A DNA stretch of 64,000 nucleotides from the NCBI RefSeq assembly GCF_002151125.1, contig NZ_MDJZ01000004.1:124001-188000 (forward strand), in the 5' to 3' direction. Positions 8,145-16,306 of this stretch are shown in pieces. The notes beneath the pieces are model-generated. The model saw only the letters and a list, made by a program, of their open reading frames with translations. It had not been told where the DNA came from and made no database searches. This DNA comes from Clavibacter michiganensis. GTDB lineage: Bacteria > Actinomycetota > Actinomycetes > Actinomycetales > Microbacteriaceae. Each line of letters begins with the position of its first letter. Within the stretch, counting starts at the first letter, position 1. A program made the position numbers and the translations under genes.

Positions 8145-9446
8145 GTGACCCCCACCCCATCCCGTCCCGACGCGTCGCCCCGCACGACACCGTCCCTCCC
8201 GAACCGCGGCGCCCGCCGTCGCCCCCGCCGCGGCTTCGCCGCCCTCGCGTCGGCCGCGGCCGTCCTCACCGCCGTCGCCGTCGCCGTCGGCGTCCCGGCC
8301 GGAGCCGCATCCGCGGCCGCACCGAGCACGCCCGTCCCCGGCATGCAGGTCCCCGCCCTCAAGGACGTCCTCGGCGACGCCGGCATCGAGCACGTGGGCG
8401 TGGCGATGGGCAGCGGAGAGGTGCAGGGCGCCTCGGCCGACCTCATCGCCCGCCACTTCAACGCCATGACCCCGGAGAACGAGGGCAAGGCGGACGCCAT
8501 ACAGCCCGTCGAAGGGCGGTTCGACTTCACCGGCATCGACAGGCTGCTCGACTTCGCCGACGCCCACGGCATGGAGATGTACTTCCACGTCGACTTCTGG
8601 ATGCCGCAGACGCCCGCCTGGTTCTTCCTCGACCACGGCCGGCCGCTCACGAGCAGCCCCGCCGACCAGGCGCTGCTCACGGCGCGCATGGAGGCGCACG
8701 TCAAGGCGATCGCCGACCACATCGCGTCCCGCTACCCGAAGGGGAACAGCCCGATCTGGGCGATGGACGTCGTCAACGAGGTCATCGGCGACGGCCCCAC
8801 CCGCAACCCGCACGACATGAAGGACACGCGCTGGTTCCAGGTGCTGGGCGAGGGCTTCGTGGATGAGGGCTTCCAGCTCGCGGAGAAGTACTTCCCGGGC
8901 GTCAAGCTCTTCATCAACGAGTACAACACCGACGTGCCGAGCAAGCGCGCCGACTACCTCGGCCTGATCTCCGACCTCCTGGAGAGGGGGATCCCGGTCG
9001 AGGGCGTGTCGCAGCAGAGCCACGTCGGCCTCCGCAGCGACATCGAGGAGCTCCGCACCACGATCCACGCGGTGAAGGCGCTCGACCCGGACCTCCTCGA
9101 GGCCGTCTCCGAGCTCGACGTCGGCGCCTCGCAGGCGGCCGCGACCGGTGACAGCCAGAACCGGAACCACACGTCGCCCATCTACTCGAACCCGGACGAC
9201 ACGGCCGCGGCCGTCGGCTGGTTCTACCGCGACCTGTTCACGATGATCCGACAGGAGGCCGGCGACCTCGACTCGGTCACCTTCTGGGGATCGGACGACT
9301 CGCGCACCTGGCTGCACAGCCCGGCGATCGACCAGCCCTGGGAGCAGCCGCTCCCGTTCGGGGTCCACCAGGAGGCGATGCCCGCCTACTGGGGCATCGT
9401 GGACCCGAGCCGGCTCCCGGCCCGCCCGCCGCTGCCGAAGGCCTGA
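8145..9446 (+). CDS. Secreted endo-1,4-beta-xylanase, glycoside hydrolase family 10
   Basis: A 433-residue secreted GH10 enzyme that cleaves internal beta-1,4 bonds of xylan. The N-terminus has an arginine-rich segment with RRGFAAL followed by a long hydrophobic alanine/valine stretch, a signal peptide with Tat-like character. The GH10 domain starts near VPALKDVLGDAGIEHVG. The acid/base glutamate is in WAMDVVNEVI and the nucleophile glutamate is in AVSELDVGAS. There is no carbohydrate-binding module. The GTG at 8145 with GAGAGG upstream is preferred over a frame beginning at 8025. The next gene is a larger paralogue; in Clavibacter michiganensis such a tandem pair is named xysA/xysB (from memory). 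Confidence 0.92.
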   Translation: MTPTPSRPDASPRTTPSLPNRGARRRPRRGFAALASAAAVLTAVAVAVGVPAGAASAAAPSTPVPGMQVPALKDVLGDAGIEHVGVAMGSGEVQGASADLIARHFNAMTPENEGKADAIQPVEGRFDFTGIDRLLDFADAHGMEMYFHVDFWMPQTPAWFFLDHGRPLTSSPADQALLTARMEAHVKAIADHIASRYPKGNSPIWAMDVVNEVIGDGPTRNPHDMKDTRWFQVLGEGFVDEGFQLAEKYFPGVKLFINEYNTDVPSKRADYLGLISDLLERGIPVEGVSQQSHVGLRSDIEELRTTIHAVKALDPDLLEAVSELDVGASQAAATGDSQNRNHTSPIYSNPDDTAAAVGWFYRDLFTMIRQEAGDLDSVTFWGSDDSRTWLHSPAIDQPWEQPLPFGVHQEAMPAYWGIVDPSRLPARPPLPKA

Positions 9447-9464
9447 TCCGCGCCACACGCCGAC

Positions 9465-9498
9465 CGCGGCCCCCGTCCTCGCCGGGGACGGGGGCCGC
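9465..9498 (+). terminator. Terminator of the first xylanase gene
   Basis: The near-perfect inverted repeat GCGGCCCCCGTCC / GGACGGGGGCCGC lies 20 bp after the stop codon. It separates the two xylanase genes transcriptionally. Confidence 0.7.
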
Positions 9499-9507
9499 TC
9501 CGCGTTC

Positions 9508-9522
9508 GTTGTCACGCACAAC
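9508..9522. promoter_or_regulatory. Palindrome upstream of the second xylanase gene
   Basis: GTTGTCACGCACAAC has perfect 5-bp arms around a 5-bp centre. It is in an AT-richer patch between the terminator of the first xylanase and the promoter of the second, two bases before a second palindrome. It could be a repressor or activator site. Confidence 0.4.
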
Positions 9523-9523
9523 A

Positions 9524-9541
9524 AAGGTTTTCGAATACCTT
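9524..9541. promoter_or_regulatory. 18-bp palindrome overlapping the xylanase promoter
   Basis: AAGGTTTTCGAATACCTT is an inverted repeat with 8 of 9 position pairs complementary (only the pair at positions 6 and 13 fails) and a TTCGAA centre. Its 3' end overlaps the candidate -35 element at 9540-9545, a position typical of LacI- or MarR-type operators. The regulator is unknown. Confidence 0.5.
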
Positions 9542-9569
9542 GCCCCCCGTAGGGGAGGGTGCATACGGT
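9540..9569 (+). promoter_or_regulatory. Candidate promoter of the second xylanase gene
   Basis: TTGCCC at 9540-9545 and TACGGT at 9564-9569 are separated by 18 bp, about 47 bp before the start codon at 9616. Both are imperfect matches to the sigma-70-type consensus. Confidence 0.35.
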
Positions 9570-9615
9570 GCGAGCATCCGACACCGACGTCGGAGCACAT
9601 GAGAGGTGTTCGACG

Positions 9616-11625
9616 ATGAGCATTCCCCGCACCAGCCCGTCCGCGTCCGCGGACGCCAGCCCTCCTCGCCCGGACCGCGGCAGGTCCGACCGCAGCCGCT
9701 CCGGCGGCACCCGTCCCGCCCGCCGCCGGGGGATCACCGTCCTCACCGCGCTCGGCCTCGTCGTCGGCGCCGGGGCGCTGGCCGCGCCGTCCGCGCAGGC
9801 CGCCGACGCCGCGGGTCCCGCGGGCATCGGATCCGACTTCGAGTCCGGCACGGACGACTGGAGCCCGCGCGGCGACGGCGTCGCGATCGCGCCCAGCACG
9901 ATCGCGCACACGGGATTCGGCAGCCTGCTGGTGACCGACCGCACGATGGAGTGGCACGGCGCCGCCCTCGACGTGACGAGCGCGCTCGCCGTCGGCCAGC
10001 AGGTCCAGGTCACGGTGTGGGCGCGCCTGGCCGCGGGGGAGGAGCCCGCGTCGCTCAAGGTCTCCGTGCAGCGCGACACCGGCGGCGGCAGCGGCTACGA
10101 CGGGGTCGCCGGCGCCGCCGCGCGCGTCACCGCCGACGCCTGGACCGAGCTCACCGGCACCTACACGCTCGGCGGCCCGGTCGACAGGGCGCAGGTCTAC
10201 GTGGAGGGGACGGTCGGCGCCGACTTCCTCCTCGACGACTTCCAGCTGGGCGAGGCCGTGGACACGCCCGTGCAGACCGACATCCCCGCGCTCAAGGACG
10301 TGCTCGGCGCCCGCGGCATCGAGCACGTGGGCGTCGCCATCGACGGCCGCGAGACCGTGGGCGCGGGGGCGGACCTCGTCCGCCGCCAGTTCGACGCGTT
10401 CACGCCCGAGAACAGCGGCAAGCCGGAGAGCATCCAGCCGGTGGAGGGGCAGTTCACCTTCACGCAGCTCGACCAGCTGCTCGACTTCGCGGACGCGTCC
10501 GGCACGGAGGTCTACTACCACGTGCTGTTCTGGCACTCGCAGACGCCCGCGTGGTTCTTCCTCGACGGCGACCGCCCGCTCACCGACAGCCCCGCCGACC
10601 AGGCGCTGCTGAAGGCGCGCATGGAGGCGCACGTGACGGGCATCGCCGACCACATCGCCGCGCGCTACCCCGACGGGGACAGCCCGATCTGGGCGATGGA
10701 CGTGGTCAACGAGGTCATCGACGACGGCCCGAACGACAACGCGCACGACATGCGCGACAGCCGCTGGTACCAGGTGCTGGGGGAGGGCTTCGTCGACGAG
10801 GGCTTCCGCCTGGCGCGGACCCACTTCCCGGGCGTGAAGCTGTTCATCAACGACTACAACACCGAGCTGCCCGAGAAGCGCGCCGACTACCTCGAGCTGA
10901 TCTCCGCGCTCGTGGCCCGAGGCGTGCCGATCGACGGCGTGGGCCACCAGGCGCACGTCGACTTCGCCCGGCCCGTCTCGTGGCTGCGCGACTCCATCCG
11001 CGCGGTCGAGCGCATCGACACGCGCCTCCTGCAGGCGATCACGGAGCTCGACGTCAACGCGTCGAACCAGAACGAGGGCGCCGACGTGAGCGGCGCGCCC
11101 CAGGACCCGTACACGCCCGTCTACTCCGACGACGCGCAGGCCGGCGCCGAGGTGGGGTACTACTACCGCGACCTGTTCCAGATGATCCGCCAGCAGGCCG
11201 CGTCCATCGACTCCGTCACCTTCTGGGGTGTCAGCAACGCGCGCAGCTGGCTGCGCACGTGGCCGATCGCGCGTCCGTGGGAGCAGCCGCTGCCCTTCGA
11301 CGACGACCTGCAGGCGGCTCCCGCCTACTGGGGCATCGTCGACGCGAAGAGGCTGCCGGCACGTCCCGCCGACCTCTCGGCGCCGCGCATCGCGGACGTG
11401 GACGACATCACCGCGGTCGCGACGAAGGACACCGGAGTGCGCGTCCCGTACGCGCTGCCGTCGGCCATCGACACGCGCGACGGGAACGTGCGGGTGGTGT
11501 GCGCGCCGCCGCGCAGCGGGATCTTCCCCGTGGGCACCACCACGGTCACCTGCACCGCGAAGGACCGGGCCGGCAACGTCCGGACGAGCACCTTCGACGT
11601 GATCGTGACGCGCGCCGGCTCGTGA
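9616..11625 (+). CDS. Secreted multidomain endo-1,4-beta-xylanase: CBM-like, GH10 and HYR-like domains
   Basis: A 669-residue paralogue of the preceding xylanase. Order: signal peptide with RRRGITVL before a hydrophobic core and an AQA-like cleavage site, a carbohydrate-binding module of the CBM4/9/22 type (IGSDFESGTDDWSPRG to VEGTVGADFLLDDFQLGE), the GH10 domain with acid/base Glu in WAMDVVNEVI and nucleophile Glu in AITELDVNAS, and a C-terminal HYR-like beta domain of about 80 residues with two cysteines and FPVGTTTVTCTA. The ATG at 9616 with GAGAGG nine bases upstream is the likely start. The binding module and C-terminal domain are lacking in the first copy, so the two enzymes probably differ in how they attach to insoluble plant cell wall. 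Two palindromes lie in the promoter region. Confidence 0.93.
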   Translation: MSIPRTSPSASADASPPRPDRGRSDRSRSGGTRPARRRGITVLTALGLVVGAGALAAPSAQAADAAGPAGIGSDFESGTDDWSPRGDGVAIAPSTIAHTGFGSLLVTDRTMEWHGAALDVTSALAVGQQVQVTVWARLAAGEEPASLKVSVQRDTGGGSGYDGVAGAAARVTADAWTELTGTYTLGGPVDRAQVYVEGTVGADFLLDDFQLGEAVDTPVQTDIPALKDVLGARGIEHVGVAIDGRETVGAGADLVRRQFDAFTPENSGKPESIQPVEGQFTFTQLDQLLDFADASGTEVYYHVLFWHSQTPAWFFLDGDRPLTDSPADQALLKARMEAHVTGIADHIAARYPDGDSPIWAMDVVNEVIDDGPNDNAHDMRDSRWYQVLGEGFVDEGFRLARTHFPGVKLFINDYNTELPEKRADYLELISALVARGVPIDGVGHQAHVDFARPVSWLRDSIRAVERIDTRLLQAITELDVNASNQNEGADVSGAPQDPYTPVYSDDAQAGAEVGYYYRDLFQMIRQQAASIDSVTFWGVSNARSWLRTWPIARPWEQPLPFDDDLQAAPAYWGIVDAKRLPARPADLSAPRIADVDDITAVATKDTGVRVPYALPSAIDTRDGNVRVVCAPPRSGIFPVGTTTVTCTAKDRAGNVRTSTFDVIVTRAGS

Positions 11626-11643
11626 TCCGCTGACGCACGACAC

Positions 11644-11682
11644 GACGCGGCCCCCGCCTCCTCGCGGGACGGGGGCCGCGTC
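11644..11682 (+). terminator. Terminator of the second xylanase gene
   Basis: The perfect 12-bp inverted repeat GACGCGGCCCCC / GGGGGCCGCGTC begins 18 bp after the stop codon. Confidence 0.75.
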
Positions 11683-11767
11683 ACGCGCGAGGATGGGTCG
11701 AGCGACCGCGCACGGCACCGGATCCCACCTGGACGGTCGGCCGCCGCGGCAGGGGGAGGAGACCACC

Positions 11768-12640
11768 ATGACCACGCGGACCGACGACATCGCCGTCACC
11801 GGCGTCACAGGCGCCGTCGGGGGAGCGGTGGCCCGCATGCTCGCCGGCGCCGGGCTCCCGCAGCGTCTCCTCGCGCGCACGCCGTCCCGCGCACCCGCGC
11901 TGCCCGGCGCGACCGTGCATGAGGTGGCCTACGGGGATCACGCGGCCTCCGTCGCGGCGCTCGCCGGCGTGTCGACGCTTCTGATGGTGTCGGCCGCGGA
12001 GGACGAGCACCGGCTCGCGCAGCACGTCGCGTTCGTCGACGCGGCGGCGGAGGCGGGCGTCCGGCACGTCGTCTACACGTCCTTCGCCGGGGCCGCGCCG
12101 GATGCCACCTTCACGCTGGCGCGCGACCACCACGCGACCGAGGAGAGGATCCGCGCGTCCGGCATGGCCTGGACGTTCCTCCGCGACGCGTTCTACATCG
12201 ACTTCGTGAGCCAGCTGGTCGGCGCCGACGGCGTGATCCGCGGTCCTGCCGGCGACGGGCGGGTCGCCGCCGTCACGCGCGCCGACGTCGCCGAGGTCGC
12301 GGCGACGATCCTCGGGGATTGGCGCGCCCACGCCGGCGCCACCTACGAGCTCACCGGGCCGGAGGCCCTGACCATGGCGGAGATCGCCGCGACCGTCGCC
12401 GCCGCCCAGGGGCGCACGGTGACCTACCGGGACGAGACCCTCGAGGAGGCCCGGGCATCCCGCGCCGTGTGGCAGGCGCCCGAGTGGCAGCTCGACGCGT
12501 GGATCAGCACCTACACGGCGATGGCCGCCGGCGAGATGGGGCACGTGAGCGGCGACGTCGAGCGGCTCCTCGGGCGGCGGCCCACCAGCCTGGCGGAGTT
12601 CCTCGCGGCGACGACCGGCCGATCCGCGGGACGCGCCTGA
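11768..12640 (+). CDS. NmrA-like / SDR-type NAD(P)-binding protein
   Basis: A 290-residue atypical short-chain dehydrogenase of the NmrA/quinone-oxidoreductase-2-like group. The N-terminal Rossmann motif is VTGVTGAVGGAVARML, and HVVYTSFAGAAPDATF follows at the end of the core sheet. The usual YxxxK catalytic pair is not evident, so it may be a redox sensor or a quinone/ketone reductase. The ATG at 11768 is preceded by GGGGGAGGAG; longer frames upstream would run through the xylanase terminator. It is cytosolic and stands alone between two hairpins. Confidence 0.8.
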   Translation: MTTRTDDIAVTGVTGAVGGAVARMLAGAGLPQRLLARTPSRAPALPGATVHEVAYGDHAASVAALAGVSTLLMVSAAEDEHRLAQHVAFVDAAAEAGVRHVVYTSFAGAAPDATFTLARDHHATEERIRASGMAWTFLRDAFYIDFVSQLVGADGVIRGPAGDGRVAAVTRADVAEVAATILGDWRAHAGATYELTGPEALTMAEIAATVAAAQGRTVTYRDETLEEARASRAVWQAPEWQLDAWISTYTAMAAGEMGHVSGDVERLLGRRPTSLAEFLAATTGRSAGRA

Positions 12641-12663
12641 GCGGGGCCCGACCGGGGGACGTC

Positions 12664-12679
12664 CGCCCCAAGAGGGGCG
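12664..12679 (+). terminator. Short hairpin after the NmrA-like gene
   Basis: CGCCCC-AAGA-GGGGCG forms a perfect 6-bp stem with a four-base loop, 24 bp after the stop codon and just before an AT-rich patch. Confidence 0.5.
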
Positions 12680-12696
12680 TGAACGACTTACATGAC

Positions 12697-12710
12697 ATAA
12701 TGTGCATTAT
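12697..12710. promoter_or_regulatory. AT-rich palindrome in a convergent intergenic region
   Basis: ATAATGTGCATTAT has perfect 6-bp arms and lies in the AT-richest short stretch of this part of the window (about 12681-12712). The flanking genes converge on it, so it is not in an obvious promoter position. It may be a regulator or nucleoid-protein site, or a relic. Confidence 0.35.
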
Positions 12711-12754
12711 CGGTGTCACGCCGACGACCGGAGAGGGGCGCGCAGGAGGCCGCC

Positions 12755-13228
12755 TCAGGCGGTCCGGGACAGCACCTCGCGCGCGACGTGCACCAGCTCG
12801 GCCGGCTCGACCGGATCCGCCGTCGCCGCGAGCTCGTCGAGCGCGAACCAGCGGTGCGCGTGGATGTCGTCGAACTCGTCCGGCATCCAGTTGTCCGAGA
12901 CGGGCGCGAACGCGTCGACGCGCACGAGGTAGAACGTCGAGTGCCCGACGTCGAGGCCGCCGTCGATGCGGACGCGCTCGTAGTCGTGCTCCCAGACGGC
13001 ATCGCCGACCGACTCGACCCGGAGGCCGGTCTCCTCGAAGAGCTCGCGGCGGGCCGCCTCGGCGGGCGACTCCCCCGGGTCGATGCCGCCGCCGGGCGTC
13101 AGCCATCGCGGCGGAAGGTCCACGTCCGTCGAGTAGTTCGTCAGGAAGAGCAGGAGCCGGTCGCGCTCGTCGACCAGCAGGATCCGCGCGGTGTCGCGGA
13201 CGTGCCGCACGACCTCCTCGTCGGTCAT
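12755..13228 (-). CDS. NUDIX hydrolase
   Basis: A 157-residue NUDIX protein. The Nudix box is complete: PGGGIDPGES followed by AARRELFEETGL, giving the G-x5-E-x7-REx2EExG pattern that binds the catalytic divalent metal. The family hydrolyses nucleoside diphosphates linked to another moiety; the substrate is not predictable here. The ATG at 13228 overlaps the S9 peptidase stop codon (ATGA), so I reject an extension to 13264. It is the last gene of the SDR > S9 peptidase > NUDIX group. Confidence 0.87.
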   Translation of the reverse strand: MTDEEVVRHVRDTARILLVDERDRLLLFLTNYSTDVDLPPRWLTPGGGIDPGESPAEAARRELFEETGLRVESVGDAVWEHDYERVRIDGGLDVGHSTFYLVRVDAFAPVSDNWMPDEFDDIHAHRWFALDELAATADPVEPAELVHVAREVLSRTA

Positions 13229-15312
13229 CGTGCGTCGCCGCCGACGGGCAGGTGCCGGGCCCACCAGTCGAGGATCGCCTCGAAGCGCTGCACGCGGTGA
13301 CGCGGTCGTCCGGACCTGCTGAGCTCGTGGTCCTCGCCCGGGAAGACGAGCATCTCCGTCTCGACGCCCGCGCGCACGAGCGCCAGGTGGTACCGCTCGG
13401 CCTGAGACAGCGGGCAGCGCAGGTCGTCCTCGGAGTGGACGACGAACGTGGGCGTCCGCACCTGGTGGGCGACCGCCTGGGGGCTCTGCGTGCGACGCGT
13501 GGCCTCGTCGTGGCCCGTGTACTCCTCGCCGAAGAACGTGCCGATGTCGGACGTGCCCGTGAACAGCTCCGGGTCGAGGAAGCCGCGCTCGACGATGGCG
13601 CCCTGGAAGCGGTGCTCGTGCGCGATGGTCCAGGCGGTGAGGTACCCGCCGTAGGAGCCGCCCATGATGCCGGCGCGGGATCCGTCGATGGAGTCGTGCA
13701 CGGCGATCGCGCCGTCGAGGAAGTCGAGCACGTCGTGCATGTCGACCGTGCCCATGCGCTCCTTGATGACGCGGCCGTGCGCCTGGCCGTAGCCGGCGGC
13801 GCCGCGCGGGTTGCAGAGGAGCACCGCGTAGCCGGCGTCGGCGTAGACCTGCGCCTCGTCGAACAGGTGCACGCCGTAGGCGGCGTACGGCCCGCCGTGG
13901 ATCACGAGGAGGACCGGGTGCGGCCCCTCCCCCTCCGGCAGCACGACCCAGCCGTGCACCGGGTACCCGTCGCGGCCCTCGACGACGAGCTCGTGCAGCG
14001 GGCGGATCCCCGTCTCGCGCAGCCGCGCGGAGAAGTCGGTGAGCGCGACGAGGGCGGATCCGGCGTCGGGCGCCCGGTCGGTGCGGACGAGCGCGAGGTC
14101 GCCGTGCGTGCGCGGGTCGGTGAGGGCCACCACGACGGCCCCTCCCCCGACGCCCACGCCGGTGATCTCCACCTGGTCGTCGACGAGCGCCTCGACGGCG
14201 CCGTCCGAGGTGACGCGCAGCAGCTGCACGGTGCCGCGCGACGCGTTGAGGACGAGGACGGCGTCGCGGTCCTCGACCGTGATGGAGCTGCCCCCGAGGT
14301 CGACGCTCTCGGCGTCCGTCAGCGCGCGCGGGGCGTCGTCGTCGGCGTCGAGCACGTAGAGCGCGGTGTTGCGGGCGACGAAGTCGACGCCCGACTCCCC
14401 CAGGTCCTGCGCCAGGAGGTAGACGCGGCCGCCCTCGACGGAGACGGCCTCGCCGATGCCGAGACCCGCCTCGTGCGAGACCACGGTGCGGATATCCGGC
14501 ACGGCCGCGACGACCTCGCCGGGCGCGGGGACGGCGACGGCGTAGGCGCCGGAGAGCAGGTCGTCGTCGCGGCCCTCGTGGCGCGAGGCGACGAAGAGGA
14601 CCTCGGATCCGTCGGCGGAGAACCGCGGCGCCTCATGGTCGACGGGCTCGTCGGTGAGGCGGACGACCGGCGGGACGCCTGCGCGCTCGGCGGCGGACGG
14701 CGTGGCGTCCGCGCCCTCGCCGCGGACGGCCGGGTCGGCGGCGTCGGGATACCCGGACGGCGCCGCGGCGACGAAGGGCTCCGCGTCGAGGTCCGGGACC
14801 TCGACCAGGGACAGCTGCACGTGCCGGTCGGTCGACCAGCCGAGGCCGTTCGCCAGGTACTTGGTGGTGGTGATCCGGCGCGCGGGCTCGGCAGCGGCCG
14901 ACACGCCCTCGACGCTGCCGTACCGCCCGGGCTCCGCGATGCGGGAGGCGTAGACGATGCGCGCTCCGTCGGGCGACCAGTCGAACGCCCCGACCCCGAG
15001 CAGCTCGTCGGTGACGGCGACCGGCTCTCCCCCGGTAGCGCGGACGAGGTGCAGCTGCGGCGGACCCTTCGGCTCGGCCCGGAGGAACGCGATCACGGTG
15101 CCGTCGGGCGAGAGCCGCGGGGCCGTGTCGCGGAAGCCGCGCGTGATGCGGCGCGGGGGCGCGGATCCGTCGGTCGTCACCTCCCACAGCTGGCCGGTGT
15201 ACGCGTCGGCGTGCACCCGCGGGCGCGTCACCGAGACGACGGCGATGCGGCCGTCGGGCGAGACGGCGGGGCGGGAGACGGAGGTGAGGAGGTCGAGATC
15301 CGTGGTCTTCAT
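13225..15312 (-). CDS. S9 family prolyl oligopeptidase-like serine peptidase
   Basis: A 695-residue two-domain serine peptidase. The N-terminal two-thirds is a beta-propeller with TolB/WD40-like repeats (VSPDGRIAVVSV, LSPDGTVIAFLRAE, WSPDGARIVYAS, FSADGSEVLFVAS). The C-terminal alpha/beta-hydrolase domain carries GGSYGGYLTAW with the nucleophile Ser, SEDDLRCP with Asp and GEDHELSR with His. No signal peptide is present, so it should be cytosolic and process short peptides, like dipeptidyl-peptidase or acylaminoacyl-peptidase relatives. It overlaps the NUDIX gene downstream and follows an SDR gene by 39 bp. Confidence 0.9.
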   Translation of the reverse strand: MKTTDLDLLTSVSRPAVSPDGRIAVVSVTRPRVHADAYTGQLWEVTTDGSAPPRRITRGFRDTAPRLSPDGTVIAFLRAEPKGPPQLHLVRATGGEPVAVTDELLGVGAFDWSPDGARIVYASRIAEPGRYGSVEGVSAAAEPARRITTTKYLANGLGWSTDRHVQLSLVEVPDLDAEPFVAAAPSGYPDAADPAVRGEGADATPSAAERAGVPPVVRLTDEPVDHEAPRFSADGSEVLFVASRHEGRDDDLLSGAYAVAVPAPGEVVAAVPDIRTVVSHEAGLGIGEAVSVEGGRVYLLAQDLGESGVDFVARNTALYVLDADDDAPRALTDAESVDLGGSSITVEDRDAVLVLNASRGTVQLLRVTSDGAVEALVDDQVEITGVGVGGGAVVVALTDPRTHGDLALVRTDRAPDAGSALVALTDFSARLRETGIRPLHELVVEGRDGYPVHGWVVLPEGEGPHPVLLVIHGGPYAAYGVHLFDEAQVYADAGYAVLLCNPRGAAGYGQAHGRVIKERMGTVDMHDVLDFLDGAIAVHDSIDGSRAGIMGGSYGGYLTAWTIAHEHRFQGAIVERGFLDPELFTGTSDIGTFFGEEYTGHDEATRRTQSPQAVAHQVRTPTFVVHSEDDLRCPLSQAERYHLALVRAGVETEMLVFPGEDHELSRSGRPRHRVQRFEAILDWWARHLPVGGDAR

Positions 15313-15351
15313 CGGATCGAGCCTAGCCCCGGGCCGTCGCCCGCCCTCGGG

Positions 15352-16131
15352 TCACTCCGGCTGGAAGCTGCCCGTGTCGCCCACGAGACGCGTGTGGTCC
15401 GCGGGGATCGGGTCGACGACCGCGCGGGCGACCTCGGCCGCGAACTGCGACACGTTGTAGAGGCCGCCGGACGCCTCCTTGCGCTGCTGGATGGCCTCGG
15501 GGTTCATGCGCCCGAGGAGCGTCGCCGTGATGGTGCCCTCGATCATGTCGCCGGAGACGACGACGAAGCCGATTCCCCGCTCGTCGAGCTCGGGCAGCAG
15601 CTCGCGGAGGGCGTCCTCGCCCGCGCGCTTGCTGCGGGCGACGCCCTCGTACTCGGGCATGGTCGGCGTGGTGCGGATGAAGTGCGCCTGGTGGCTGGTG
15701 ACGAAGACGACCCGCCCGCCCTCGGACAGGAGCGGCAGAGCGCTCCGCAGGACGTTCAGCTGGGCGTCGCGGTTCAGGGTCATGGCGTAGTCCTCGGCCA
15801 TGCCGCTCTCCATGCCGCCCGAGGCGTTGAGCACGAGGACGTCGAGGCCGCCGAGCTCCACGCGGACGGTCCCCATCAGCCGGTCGACGGACTCCGGATC
15901 CGTGAGGTCGGCGCCCACAGCGATGGCCTTCGTCCCGCCCTCGACCAGCTTGGCGACGAGCTTCTCGGCGCGCGCGGCCTTGTTGCGGTAGTTGACGACG
16001 ACGTCGGCGCCCGCCTCCGCGAGATACGCGACCGTGTCGGCGCCGATGCCGCGCGAGGAGCCGGTGACGAGCGCGCGGCGGCCGCGGAGCTCGTCGGGGG
16101 CGAAGGGGCGGATCTCGTCGACGGTGCTCAC
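15352..16131 (-). CDS. Short-chain dehydrogenase/reductase (SDR)
   Basis: A 259-residue classical SDR. The cofactor motif is VTGSSRGIGADTVA, and VNYRNKA follows strand beta2, suggesting NADP(H). The catalytic region shows VTSHQAHF with Ser and YEGVARSK with the Tyr-x3-Lys-like arrangement. The common NAG motif is NASGG here. The GTG at 16131 has GGAGGAG upstream on the minus strand. It heads the SDR > S9 peptidase > NUDIX group and is divergent from the NfeD-like gene. Substrate unknown. Confidence 0.87.
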   Translation of the reverse strand: MSTVDEIRPFAPDELRGRRALVTGSSRGIGADTVAYLAEAGADVVVNYRNKAARAEKLVAKLVEGGTKAIAVGADLTDPESVDRLMGTVRVELGGLDVLVLNASGGMESGMAEDYAMTLNRDAQLNVLRSALPLLSEGGRVVFVTSHQAHFIRTTPTMPEYEGVARSKRAGEDALRELLPELDERGIGFVVVSGDMIEGTITATLLGRMNPEAIQQRKEASGGLYNVSQFAAEVARAVVDPIPADHTRLVGDTGSFQPE

Positions 16132-16306
16132 AGCGGTACTCCTCCAGGGGTGCGCGCCGATGCGCGCGACGGGTCGTCCGCGAGGGACGGGTCGGGACGG
16201 CCGCGCGGGCGGGACACCAAGCTCACGGCCAGGAGAGCCTATCGCCCGCCGTCCGTCCGGTGGGCTAGGTTCGGGGCATCCGATCGGCGGAGCGAGGGGG
16301 CAGCGG

